This document shows, piece by piece, positions 31,594-39,927 of a stretch of 63,771 nucleotides of DNA. Both the position numbers and the translations under genes were made by a program. The notes beneath the pieces were generated by a model. That model had not been told where the DNA came from. It did no database searches and saw nothing but the letters and a program-made list of their open reading frames with translations. Source of the DNA: Vibrio harveyi NBRC 15634 = ATCC 14126 = KCTC 12724 (GTDB lineage: Bacteria; Pseudomonadota; Gammaproteobacteria; Enterobacterales; Vibrionaceae); assembly GCF_001591145.1 (NCBI RefSeq), contig NZ_BCUF01000035.1, positions 1-63,771 of the forward strand, written 5' to 3'. Position 1 is the first letter of the stretch, and every line of letters starts with the position of its first letter.

Positions 31594-33624
31594 ATGTCGA
31601 AGACGACTCCGTTTGCGCCAAAACCATTAGCAGTGGTGATCGGTGCGCTATGTACTTCTTTTTCTGTCTTTGCTGATACAACGCCAATCGAAGCTGATGA
31701 GCAGCTTGTTGTAACAGCAACTCGTACCCAGATGGAGCTGAAAGACGCACCAGCTTCTATGTCGGTGATCACCGCTGAAGATATCGAAAACGATCCGGGC
31801 ATCACGCTGGCAGACATCGTGTCTAATGCAACCAGCGTGGAGTCAGACTTCGACAGCACACGTGCCGGTCGTCAGCAAATTTCTATCCGTGGTATGGATT
31901 CTAAGTACACATTGATCATGGTAAATGGTCGTCGCATGAGTTCAGCAAGTGCGATTGTACGTGGTAACGACTTTGATCTTTCTGCGATCCCAATGGATTC
32001 AATTGAGCGAGTAGAGATCATCCGTGGTCCTATGTCGGCGCTTTATGGTTCAGACGGCATGGGCGGTACGATTAACATTATCACCAAGTCGCCAGACAAC
32101 GATTGGAGCTCACAGCTTAGCCTAGATAACACATCGCCGAATGATGGCAATGGCGGTCAAGAATACACCGTAGGTTTGACTACATCTGGCGCTCTGATTG
32201 ACGACACACTATTTGCTCGTTTTTCGGTTTCTCAAACTAGCCGCAATGCATGGCAGCCGTACACAGGAATTAAGAGCGTGAAAGGTCAAGATTACGACCG
32301 TTCAGAAATTACTGCTCTTGAAGGTCGTGACAGTTTAGCGATGTTCGGTACACTTTCTTGGCATTTGGCTGATAACCAATTCATCGATTTAGATCTTGGT
32401 TACAGCGATGATGAACGTGATACGGCGGCTGAAAGTGCAACGACTGTGCTTTACTCTGAATCTCGCGTTAAACGTAATAGCCAAGCGTTATCGCACACTG
32501 GGTTTTGGTCTTGGGGTGATACGCAAGTTCGTTACTCACGTGAAAACGTAGAGAACATTGAAGCGGCAAACGATGGTGCTGATTCAATTGAAGAGCTGAC
32601 ACAAATCTTTGAGGCGTCAGCAACGACTTATCTAGGTGAAAGCCACACAGTAACCTTTGGTGTGGATTACCAAACTAGCCAACTTACGAACCCTGAGCAT
32701 ATTAAGGGCAACAAAGCAGAGGCATACCAAGGTGCCGTATTCGTTCAAGACCAATGGGAAATGACCGATACGTTGACGGCAACGATTGGTGGTCGTTTGG
32801 ATAAGCACGAACACTACGGTGAAGAGTTCAGTCCGCGTGTGTACCTAGTACATCAAACAACGGATGATTTGGTATTGAAAGGTGGTGTGGGTAAAGCGTT
32901 TAAAGCACCAACCATGACGCAAAACCATCCAGACTTCTCGATGAACAGCTGTAAGGGCAACTGTAACATCGTAGGTAACGAAGATCTGGAAGCAGAAACC
33001 AGCGTTAACTATGAGTTCTCGGCATTGTACAGCGGTCGTAACTGGAACCTAGAAGGTGCGGTATTCCGTAACGAAATCGAAAACCTGATCGAACAAATGG
33101 ATATCTTCTGTGAAGTGGGTACATGGTCGAGTGCGGTGATGAGCTGTATCGATGACAATGGTGACCCTATCGATCGTGAGTTGTCTAACCCGTACAAATC
33201 TTACCAAAACGTATCAAAAGCGGTAATTCAAGGTGTGGAGCTGACCGGTAGCATTCAGTTTACCGAGCAATGGGCGATGTCAGGTAACTACACTTATCTG
33301 GATACTGAAGATAAGTCGACAGGTGAAGAGTTGAACGAGCGTTACAAGCACTCTGCGTTTGCACGATTAAACTGGTACCCAACTCAAGATTTGAACCTGT
33401 TTGCTAGCGCGCGCTACCGTGGTGAGCGTAAGATTGATTCAGAGTTAACTCAAGATGCTTACACCACAATGGATCTAGGCACGGTTTATCATGTGAGCGA
33501 TGCGCTGCGTATTCGTGCGGGTATCACTAACCTGACTGACGAACGTGTATCTAAAGAACTAGAGAACATCGGCTATGTAGAAGCGCCACGTACTTACTAC
33601 GTTGGTATGACGGCAGACTTCTAA
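31594..33624 (+). CDS. vctA: TonB-dependent catechol-siderophore receptor
   Basis: A 676-residue outer-membrane receptor of the IrgA/VctA/FepA class. After a signal peptide (ending about residue 28) comes a TonB box (DEQLVVTATR). The plug domain follows (about 45-165: SMSVITAEDIENDPGITLAD, QQISIRGMDSKYTLIMVNGR, IERVEIIRGPMSALYGSDGM). A 22-strand beta barrel follows, ending in YYVGMTADF with the terminal Phe needed for outer-membrane assembly. Paired cysteines in the loop MNSCKGNCNIVG recall other catechol receptors. It has a Fur box ahead of it and a terminator after it. Ferric enterobactin or vibriobactin is the likely ligand by synteny, not proof. Confidence 0.92.
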   Translation: MSKTTPFAPKPLAVVIGALCTSFSVFADTTPIEADEQLVVTATRTQMELKDAPASMSVITAEDIENDPGITLADIVSNATSVESDFDSTRAGRQQISIRGMDSKYTLIMVNGRRMSSASAIVRGNDFDLSAIPMDSIERVEIIRGPMSALYGSDGMGGTINIITKSPDNDWSSQLSLDNTSPNDGNGGQEYTVGLTTSGALIDDTLFARFSVSQTSRNAWQPYTGIKSVKGQDYDRSEITALEGRDSLAMFGTLSWHLADNQFIDLDLGYSDDERDTAAESATTVLYSESRVKRNSQALSHTGFWSWGDTQVRYSRENVENIEAANDGADSIEELTQIFEASATTYLGESHTVTFGVDYQTSQLTNPEHIKGNKAEAYQGAVFVQDQWEMTDTLTATIGGRLDKHEHYGEEFSPRVYLVHQTTDDLVLKGGVGKAFKAPTMTQNHPDFSMNSCKGNCNIVGNEDLEAETSVNYEFSALYSGRNWNLEGAVFRNEIENLIEQMDIFCEVGTWSSAVMSCIDDNGDPIDRELSNPYKSYQNVSKAVIQGVELTGSIQFTEQWAMSGNYTYLDTEDKSTGEELNERYKHSAFARLNWYPTQDLNLFASARYRGERKIDSELTQDAYTTMDLGTVYHVSDALRIRAGITNLTDERVSKELENIGYVEAPRTYYVGMTADF

Positions 33625-33653
33625 GCTCTGGTGAGACACTGATTCGAACACAT

Positions 33654-33687
33654 GGCGTTGTAGTATACTCTGCAACGCCTTTTTTGC
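33654..33687 (+). terminator. Terminator of the receptor gene
   Basis: GGCGTTGTAG-TATA-CTGCAACGCC (one G-T pair) followed by six T. Confidence 0.8.
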
Positions 33688-33712
33688 TTTTAGGGATGAA
33701 TGGGGAAAGGCA

Positions 33713-34147
33713 ATGCTACAAACTTCTTGGTTATTTTGGGCGCTTATGTCAGCTGTGTTCGCAGCGATGACCGCAGTATTGACCAAACTGGGTGTCGCCA
33801 ATATCAACTCAGACTTGGCGACCTTTATTCGTACCTGCGTCATCCTTGTTTTAGTCGGTTTGATTGCTTACGCGACTAAGCAATTCAGTGCCATAGGTGA
33901 GATCTCGACCAAAGGTATGGTGTTTTTGGTGCTGTCGGGCTTAGCAACCGGCGCATCATGGCTGTGTTACTTTCGCGCTATGTCATTGGGGCAAGCTTCT
34001 CAAGTTGCACCTATCGACAAGCTGAGTGTGGTGTTAGTTGCGATCTTCAGTGTGGTTTTGCTGGGAGAGAAGCTCAGTATGGTTAACTGGATGGGGATTG
34101 GCTTGATCACCGCTGGCGTGATTTTGGTAAGCCTGCAAAGTTCTTAG
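33713..34147 (+). CDS. Short EamA-domain transporter
   Basis: A 144-residue membrane protein with about five helices, corresponding to a single EamA (drug/metabolite transporter) unit instead of the usual two. Recognisable parts are WLFWALMSAVFAAMTAVLTK at the front, a positively charged turn, GLATGASWLCYFRAMSLGQA, and SVVLLGEKLSMVNWMGIGLI at the end. Such half-size proteins are expected to work as dimers. Substrate unknown. The start follows GGGGAAAGG. Monocistronic. Confidence 0.85.
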   Translation: MLQTSWLFWALMSAVFAAMTAVLTKLGVANINSDLATFIRTCVILVLVGLIAYATKQFSAIGEISTKGMVFLVLSGLATGASWLCYFRAMSLGQASQVAPIDKLSVVLVAIFSVVLLGEKLSMVNWMGIGLITAGVILVSLQSS

Positions 34148-34177
34148 TTGAAACCTCCAACATGGTTTGAAAATAAC

Positions 34178-34212
34178 AGCGCCTACTTTGTTTAAGTGGG
34201 CGTTTTATTTTG
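34178..34212 (+). terminator. Terminator
   Basis: GCGCCTACTT-loop-AAGTGGGCGT with one mismatch, then TTTATTTT. Confidence 0.65.
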
Positions 34213-34423
34213 ATTTTCCAAGTATAAAACTGTCCAACTCATTACCCAACAGAGACACAGCGCGGACGGCATTGTATATAATTAATTAGGATTGTTGCGC
34301 ATTTGCTCAAGCTAATGTTGAAAAGCGTGTGATTTACCATCAATGAAAGTGATGGAGTAAAAGTTATCTGTTTTCTTCTCTGTAGCATCTTAGTAAAATC
34401 TGCGGGCAACTTGGGAGTATTAC

Positions 34424-35365
34424 ATGAGTTATAAACACACCTATTTAGCTTGGCAGGCACACAACGTTAGTGCTGAAGAGAAGCTGGTTCTTCTAAAACT
34501 ATCGGACATCGCAAGCGCAGATGGACAAGCATCGTTTGTCTTGCGTGATATTACACAAGAGTGTCTGTGCGAAGAGTTCAAGTTAAGTAGCATCTTGTTT
34601 GCTTTATCGCAAAAAGGTTTGCTCGCGATGGGGCGAACCACACGCGAAGGCAGTGTAGAGAGACATTCATGTCAGCTCACATTAGACTCCGATTCTCAAT
34701 CTGCGCCTCAACCATCGGTACAACAAGCCGCGCCAATGACAGAGAAACCGTCGATCACGACGTTAGAAGGAGCTGGCTTGCCGCAATGGGCAAATAAAAC
34801 ATGTGATTTCTATAAGGTTCCGGCAAGCTATAGAGACGATGTTTGGCGTGAATTTATTCGCCAAAATGGTCGGGGCAATGTCAACATTTCAAGGTTGGAG
34901 CGCAATTTTGAAAACTGGCTTGAAGAAAGTAAACGAACTGGGCGTTTAGAAAAACTAACCAGTAACCACCAAGCCGAAGAACCAGCAGCGCCAAATAGTT
35001 ATCGAAGCGTTGAAAGTAGCAGTCGTCCAAATAGTGGTTATCTCAACTCCTACGATCTCGATGAAAACACAATTCCAAACTGGGCGGAAAGAGAGCTGCA
35101 CCACTCTGCTTTAGATATGGATTTACGTGTATTCTGGAAAGAGTTTGTGTTGTACCAAAAAACGCAGGCAAACTTCATTGGTCCTGTTACCCAATTCGTC
35201 AACAAGTTAAGATATTCGATTAATTTGAAGAAGCAGTGGATGGAAAAAGATCGCCAAAAACAAGCGAGATATCAACAGCACAGCAGTGCTCGAGATAAGC
35301 ATGTCAGCCCTTCTGAAGAATTTAGACAATTTTTGAGAGAGCAAGGCAAGAAACCATCCTTCTAA
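34424..35365 (+). CDS. DnaT-like primosomal protein with two DnaT-type domains
   Basis: A 313-residue protein. Residues about 1-75 look like a winged-helix replication domain (HNVSAEEKLVLLKLSDIASA, FKLSSILFALSQKGLLAMGR). After a Gln/Pro-rich linker come two copies of a DnaT C-terminal-type domain. The first is about 118-170 (LPQWANKTCDFYKVPASYRD, VWREFIRQNGRGN, NFENWLEE); the second is about 216-275 (TIPNWAERELHHSAL, FWKEFVLYQKTQANFIGPV). In E. coli this domain binds single-stranded DNA and helps load DnaB through DnaC. The next gene, 23 bp downstream, encodes a lambda-P-like protein. No phage genes surround them. Confidence 0.7.
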   Translation: MSYKHTYLAWQAHNVSAEEKLVLLKLSDIASADGQASFVLRDITQECLCEEFKLSSILFALSQKGLLAMGRTTREGSVERHSCQLTLDSDSQSAPQPSVQQAAPMTEKPSITTLEGAGLPQWANKTCDFYKVPASYRDDVWREFIRQNGRGNVNISRLERNFENWLEESKRTGRLEKLTSNHQAEEPAAPNSYRSVESSSRPNSGYLNSYDLDENTIPNWAERELHHSALDMDLRVFWKEFVLYQKTQANFIGPVTQFVNKLRYSINLKKQWMEKDRQKQARYQQHSSARDKHVSPSEEFRQFLREQGKKPSF

Positions 35366-35388
35366 TTGGACCCAAAGAGATAGAAGCT

Positions 35389-36159
35389 ATGAGCTATTCT
35401 AAAAAACCAAAAAAAGTGGACTTTTCGTCATTCGAAAGTCGACTTCGTGAACTTGGTATTGAAGCTAACGTGGATCACTTGAACAAAGATAAAGTATCTA
35501 CCAGTCAATCTCTTACTGTGAAAAATGAACCTAGCACAAGCTGGGAGCAACCCATTGTCTCTGAACCTCAGCCGACGTTTTCTGAGCAAGCGCTTGTCGT
35601 TACTCAAGAAGCGAGCGATCGATGCAATGAGGTGTTTGGTACGCTCTTTAGTATCTATGAATCAACATGGGTGCAAAGCTACGGTAAACGTCCAACAGGT
35701 CGCTTTTTAGATTTCGCGGATTCGCTTACAGATAAAGAGCTAGTGCGAATTATCCAGCACTGTCGCGAGCGTCTTCAATCGGGGGACCGATGGCCGCCAA
35801 TTATGGGTGAATTGGTGGTATTGAAAGATTTACCAACGGAATCTGAGTTGGAGGATGCGTTAAACCGAGTCGTGGCACGTACGCCAAATGACGATATTGA
35901 ATTGTGGTTAATGCAAAGCAAGTTCTACGAGCTACGTCGACTGCCTGAGCATCTGATTTTAAAGAAATTCCGTGAATACTACCGTCAGGCGATGAAATTG
36001 CTTGAGAAAGGAAAGCTCACGACAGCACCTATTGCTTTACCGACTCACTCGGTGAAAAGCATGACGGACTTAAAGCGTGAAGAATACGAACATGAGCACG
36101 GTAATAAGCTGCATCCTCGTATTCAAGCTATCTTAGACGCAAAGAAAAATAACGATTAA
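35389..36159 (+). CDS. Lambda P-like helicase-loader protein
   Basis: A 256-residue protein with a disordered, Ser/Gln-rich N terminus (about 25-70). A helical core at about 75-150 matches the phage replication P family in pattern: CNEVFGTLFSIYESTWVQSY, LDFADSLTDKELVRIIQHCR, GDRWPPIMGELVVLKD. There is no P-loop, so it is not a DnaC-type AAA+ ATPase. Lambda P recruits and inhibits the replicative helicase DnaB during origin loading. It follows the DnaT-like gene closely, so the pair resembles a dnaT-dnaC operon with a phage-type loader. The assignment rests on pattern resemblance only. Confidence 0.6.
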   Translation: MSYSKKPKKVDFSSFESRLRELGIEANVDHLNKDKVSTSQSLTVKNEPSTSWEQPIVSEPQPTFSEQALVVTQEASDRCNEVFGTLFSIYESTWVQSYGKRPTGRFLDFADSLTDKELVRIIQHCRERLQSGDRWPPIMGELVVLKDLPTESELEDALNRVVARTPNDDIELWLMQSKFYELRRLPEHLILKKFREYYRQAMKLLEKGKLTTAPIALPTHSVKSMTDLKREEYEHEHGNKLHPRIQAILDAKKNND

Positions 36160-36183
36160 TTTGTTCCTGCTTTAAAAAACAAA

Positions 36184-36222
36184 AAGACAAGCTAAGCAAA
36201 ATTAACTTGTCTTTTTGTTTAT
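36184..36222. terminator. Bidirectional terminator
   Basis: AAAAAGACAAG-loop-CTTGTCTTTTT followed by GTTT, between the convergent P-like and MFS genes. Confidence 0.8.
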
Positions 36223-36231
36223 CTATCCTTG

Positions 36232-37416
36232 CTATTGCTCTGAAGGCTGCTCAGTTGCAAAGCCTCGCAAGATATTGGTCAATGTAATTGTCGCGAATAC
36301 CACAATCACTAACGACAAGTGCCACGCTTGGCTCAAACCGAGCTGCACGAGCGCCATACTGACCAAGGATGACACCACCATTTGACCACCGCCCGACATG
36401 GCAGCCGCCGCTCCTGCTTGCTTCTTGTATGGCTGCATAACCATGGCTTGAGCACAAGGTAGAGCGATCGCATTGCCTAAGATCATCAGCAGTTGACCAA
36501 GCATCAAATATAGCGGTTCGACTGGGCAAAAGAACAGCCACACTGCGGAGCTTAGGTGCAGGATAGGCGTCGCCAGTAGCATCTTCTTCGTGCCGATGAT
36601 TGGGCGCACACGGTTACAAATACTGGTGCCGCAAATCATGCCAAATGCAGGAATCAGTGCCCACATCGCGTATTGATCAGATGTCATGCCAATTTGGTTT
36701 TGCATGATAAAAGGCATTACCGAAACAGTGGTGATCATCAAGCTGAAGTTAAGCCAACCGATACTGGCAAAACTCATGAAGTAACGAGAAGTCAACAGAT
36801 CACGATATTGCAGCAGCATTTTTTTCGGTGATGGCAGTGGGGAGGTTTGTGTGATGGTCTCTTTAAAGCGCACCAATATAACAATCCAAGCTAGTGAGAC
36901 GTAACCGAGCAGTGAAATAAACACCATGGTCCAGCCGAAGTGGGCGTTAATGAAGCCACCAATAACGGGGGCAACTAATGGTGTGATAGACGCAGCCATT
37001 GCGATGTAGGAAAGGGCGACAGGCAGCTCTGGTCCACTAAAGCGGTCACGGGTGGATGCACGAGCTAATACGGCGCAACAACCTGTTCCCAGACCTTGCA
37101 GAAAACGCCCCATCACCATACCAGTGAAGGTAGTGCTGAAGAAGATGATCATCAACAGGCCGAGCATAGCAATCAACAAGCCGGTCAGTAGGACTTTTTT
37201 ACGACCTAGTGCATCAGATACTGGGCCGTAGATAAACTGAGAGGGACCGAATCCAAGTAAGTAAACACTTACCAATAGCTGAGCTTGGTCGAGGGAGATA
37301 TCAAAGTCTTTCGCAATCCAAGGCAATGATGGAAACACCAAGCCCATGCTGAGTTGACCAACGCTGATGATCAAACAAGCTAGCAAGATGGTTTTAAATT
37401 CGAATGTTCGAGTCAT
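36232..37416 (-). CDS. Bcr/CflA-type MFS multidrug transporter
   Basis: A 394-residue MFS drug:proton antiporter with 12 helices. The family loops are clear: MGLVFPSLPWIAKDFDISLD at helix 1, GPVSDALGRKKVLLTGL (motif A, about 64-80), GRFLQGLGTGCCAVLARAST (about 108-127), and the helix-5 antiporter motif region SYIAMAASITPLVAPVIGGF. Its ATG overlaps the stop codon of the upstream recombinase-like gene (ATGA), so it is translationally coupled to it. Exported compounds unknown. Confidence 0.92.
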   Translation of the reverse strand: MTRTFEFKTILLACLIISVGQLSMGLVFPSLPWIAKDFDISLDQAQLLVSVYLLGFGPSQFIYGPVSDALGRKKVLLTGLLIAMLGLLMIIFFSTTFTGMVMGRFLQGLGTGCCAVLARASTRDRFSGPELPVALSYIAMAASITPLVAPVIGGFINAHFGWTMVFISLLGYVSLAWIVILVRFKETITQTSPLPSPKKMLLQYRDLLTSRYFMSFASIGWLNFSLMITTVSVMPFIMQNQIGMTSDQYAMWALIPAFGMICGTSICNRVRPIIGTKKMLLATPILHLSSAVWLFFCPVEPLYLMLGQLLMILGNAIALPCAQAMVMQPYKKQAGAAAAMSGGGQMVVSSLVSMALVQLGLSQAWHLSLVIVVFATITLTNILRGFATEQPSEQ

Positions 37417-38042
37417 GACTTTTCACCATCACCGCGGCGACGTAGGCTTCCTTCTTCATCGAACTGATTCAGCTTGGCTTTCACCCGTTTTACCGTCGAT
37501 AGGCTCACATCACATTGCTCTGCGACACTTTGGAGCGTGTTTCCTTCCAACAATAGCGTCGCGATGTGTTGATGTTTTGCTTTATCTGCCGGACGGCCTC
37601 GGAATTTCTGCTTCCACATCTGTGGATTGTCTTTGAGCGCCTTGCGACCTTGTTCCGCGGCAAATAGACGGTGTTGAGTTTGGACTTGCCCATAGCCAGA
37701 AAGCAGTGAGATCAAGGTTTGTGTTTGTACCGAACCTGGTTCAAAGGTCAACGGCTCACAAATCGTTTTTAGGGTGACGCCTTGATCAAGTAGAGCTTGT
37801 ATTGTGTTTAATGCTTGGTTGAAATCGCGCCCAAACGCGGTTAGCCACCAAAGTACGACAGTGTCACCGGATTGAACGGTGTTGATGAGTTGCTGAAAAG
37901 CGTGTCGTTCTGCTGGTGGTGTGCAGCCACGTACTTTGTCTTCAAAGTGAACGGCTTTAGGGGCAAAAGTTCGCAGAGTGTTAAGCTGTTCGGGGTAAGC
38001 TCGATTCTTTGGTGAGTGGCGCGTATAGAGAAAGGTGTTCAT
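37413..38042 (-). CDS. Serine-recombinase homologue missing a catalytic Arg; possible regulator
   Basis: A 209-residue resolvase/invertase-family protein. The catalytic domain keeps Tyr6, Arg8 and Ser10 (FLYTRHSPKNRAYPEQL) and Arg46 (PPAERHAFQQL). The usual DRLGRS motif reads TAFGRD at 68-73, so the first catalytic arginine (R68 of gamma-delta resolvase) is Ala69 while the second (Arg72) is kept. The C-terminal helix-turn-helix is intact (NTLQSVAEQCDVSLSTVKRV). It is coupled by a four-base overlap to an MFS drug pump, not to transposase genes, and has four operator-like half-sites upstream. It may act as a DNA-binding regulator instead of a recombinase; this is inference. Confidence 0.8.
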   Translation of the reverse strand: MNTFLYTRHSPKNRAYPEQLNTLRTFAPKAVHFEDKVRGCTPPAERHAFQQLINTVQSGDTVVLWWLTAFGRDFNQALNTIQALLDQGVTLKTICEPLTFEPGSVQTQTLISLLSGYGQVQTQHRLFAAEQGRKALKDNPQMWKQKFRGRPADKAKHQHIATLLLEGNTLQSVAEQCDVSLSTVKRVKAKLNQFDEEGSLRRRGDGEKS

Positions 38043-38064
38043 GATCGCGAATTGCCTCGTCTGA

Positions 38065-38135
38065 ATGGGTCATATACTGTAATGGTCCATAAATATACAC
38101 TGGTTCATTTGTTCTCACAACACCAAATGACCCAT
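38065..38135 (-). promoter_or_regulatory. Four half-site array upstream of the recombinase-like gene
   Basis: ATGGGTCAT (38065-38073), ATGGTCCAT (38082-38090) and CTGGTTCATT (from 38099) lie as direct repeats 17 bp apart. ATGACCCAT (38127-38135) is an exact inverted copy of the first. The array covers the expected promoter of the recombinase-MFS operon. Confidence 0.55.
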
Positions 38136-38172
38136 ATATAAGGTAATGATTTTTTATCTCTATGATACATAA

Positions 38173-38204
38173 ATGAAAACTAGCCGAAGAAATTGGCTAG
38201 TTTT
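38173..38204. terminator. Terminator
   Basis: AAAACTAGCC-loop-GGCTAGTTTT with T runs on both strands; it can end the small lipoprotein gene on the minus strand. Confidence 0.75.
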
Positions 38205-38230
38205 TTGGGAAATGAATGAGTTTGGCGGGT

Positions 38231-38467
38231 TTATCGCAATAAGAAGTAAGGCGTATTAACGTAAGCGTGTCCCGCTGATATCGCATAAGGCAGTACGACT
38301 TTGCCAACGGAGACTGCGGTGTTGACCAGTGGTTGAACGTTGATATTGGCATTCATCAAAGTAGGACGAACGTTGGGTGCCAAGCGATAGTGACCGGGCG
38401 TTGAAACGCACCCAGGAAGTGTCGATGTAAACAGTAGTGCGATGATGATTGATTTGATGGCTTTCAT
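38231..38467 (-). CDS. Small lipoprotein of unknown function
   Basis: A 78-residue protein starting at 38467 with a lipoprotein leader (MKAIKSIIIALLFTSTLPGC, Cys at 20). The mature part is short and hydrophobic near its end (VVLPYAISAGHAYVNTPYFL). The open frame extends 41 codons further upstream, but that part looks non-coding. I recognise no family. Likely outer-membrane anchored. Confidence 0.6.
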   Translation of the reverse strand: MKAIKSIIIALLFTSTLPGCVSTPGHYRLAPNVRPTLMNANINVQPLVNTAVSVGKVVLPYAISAGHAYVNTPYFLLR

Positions 38468-38693
38468 AGTGGTGACTCTCAAAATGGTATCTTGGCTCTG
38501 GTTTTGTTTGTTGGGATGAGCCTTGGTTGAGAGGAAGATTGCCTGAGTCGAGCGAACGGCACCATCAATGCTCAACAAGTCATAGCGCACAAGACTAAAA
38601 GTAACACTAGACGTTACTAAGTATTAGTTTTTGCGAGGAGAGTCACTATAAAAGCTCCCTAAATGGGACTTTTCGGACTGTGGAAGTGAACTG

Positions 38694-38730
38694 TAAAAAA
38701 AGCCAGAATGAAACCGCCCATTCTGGCTTG
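38694..38730 (-). terminator. Terminator of the cobA-asr operon
   Basis: Minus-strand AGCCAGAATG-loop-CATTCTGGCT followed by seven T, 45 bp past the methyltransferase stop. It is the first terminator after the six-gene operon. Confidence 0.85.
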
Positions 38731-38774
38731 GAGCCAAACGAAGGTGCTCAAAACACAATCTGGAGGCAGATTGC

Positions 38775-39920
38775 TTACATGGAACGTACGGTCAGTGGAC
38801 GACGGCGACCAATCTTAGTTAGGGCGAGTTGCCATAGGCTCAAATCTCGTGAGCGAAAGGCGCCAGCACAGCTGAGTAAGTAGTATTTCCACATGCGGTA
38901 GAAATCTTCACTGTAATCGCCTTTGATTTGATTCCACGATTGTTGGAAGTTGGAGAACCAGCACATCAGGGTTTTGTCGTAGTCTTCACCGAAATTGTGC
39001 ACATCTTCGATGTTGAATCGATCTTCCATTGCCTCTGCGAGGTTCTTCATCGATGGAATGACACCATTTGGAAAGATGTATTTCGAGATCCACGGGTCCG
39101 ATGCGGTAGTGCTGTGGTGTGAACCAATGGTGTGTAGCAAGAACACGCCATCATCTTTCATGAAGCGCTCTGCGCACTCGAAGTATTCCGCGTAGTTCTT
39201 CGGTCCCACGTGTTCAATCATACCGATAGAAACGATGCGATCGTATTGTACGGTGGGTTTGAACTCGCGGTAGTCCTTCAAAATGAAGTTCGCGACTACG
39301 CCATTTTCTATCGCCAGTTTGCTGCCGAGCTTCTTCTGTTCTTTGGATAGAGTGAGACCATCGCAGATAACGCCATACTTCTTCGCTGCGTAAATCATAA
39401 AGCTTCCCCAACCACAGCCAATATCGAGAATACGCATCCCTGGTTGCAGATCGAGCTTGCGACAAATCAAATCCATCTTGTGCTCTTGCGCCTCATCCAG
39501 TGTCGAAGCTCGATTCCAGTATCCGCAGGTGTAAGTCATGCGTGAATCGAGCATCTTTTGGTAAAGCTTATTGCCGATGTCATAATGGTGCGGTACATCG
39601 AATTTACAGCGCTCAATGCTCTGCGGGTTAACCCAGCTTTTCAATTTTAGTTTCGCAGCGGAAGAGGCAAACTTGAGTTTTTCAGCCAGCCCCAGTTTGC
39701 CTTCAATGTCGTTTAAAAGTACGCGTTCAAAGAACTGATCCAAGCGACTGCAATCCCACATCTTGGACATGTACGCTTCCCCTAAACCCAAGGAGCCTGA
39801 CTGCATCACAAGCTCATACACTTTTGGGTTAAATACTTGGATATCCCACGGATTCGAGCCGTTAATGGTAATACCTGCCGGGGCTAACGCCTCTCTAAAC
39901 ATTTCTTCTAGTTTGTTCAT
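38775..39920 (-). CDS. Cyclopropane-fatty-acid synthase-like SAM methyltransferase
   Basis: A 381-residue protein close in length and layout to E. coli Cfa (382), which methylenates unsaturated phospholipid acyl chains. Visible marks: the family cysteine in MTYTCGYWNRASTLDEAQ, the SAM-binding RILDIGCGWGSFMIYAAKKY, GLTLSKEQ, and the active-site Glu/His stretch SIGMIEHVGPKNYAEYF. It begins only seven bases after the asrC stop, with AGGC as ribosome site, and the only terminator lies after it, so it is probably the last gene of the sulfite-reductase operon. That context is unusual for a membrane-lipid enzyme. Confidence 0.9.
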   Translation of the reverse strand: MNKLEEMFREALAPAGITINGSNPWDIQVFNPKVYELVMQSGSLGLGEAYMSKMWDCSRLDQFFERVLLNDIEGKLGLAEKLKFASSAAKLKLKSWVNPQSIERCKFDVPHHYDIGNKLYQKMLDSRMTYTCGYWNRASTLDEAQEHKMDLICRKLDLQPGMRILDIGCGWGSFMIYAAKKYGVICDGLTLSKEQKKLGSKLAIENGVVANFILKDYREFKPTVQYDRIVSIGMIEHVGPKNYAEYFECAERFMKDDGVFLLHTIGSHHSTTASDPWISKYIFPNGVIPSMKNLAEAMEDRFNIEDVHNFGEDYDKTLMCWFSNFQQSWNQIKGDYSEDFYRMWKYYLLSCAGAFRSRDLSLWQLALTKIGRRRPLTVRSM

Positions 39921-39927
39921 ATTATGC

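Noticed and set aside
34424..36159. Prophage remnant
   Set aside because: Only the two replication-type genes are present; flanks are an EamA transporter and an MFS pump with ordinary terminators, and no phage structural, integrase or repressor genes are visible.
37413..38042. Active transposon resolvase or integron-type recombinase
   Set aside because: No transposase, terminal repeats or cassette sites accompany it, one catalytic Arg is missing, and it is coupled to a transporter gene.
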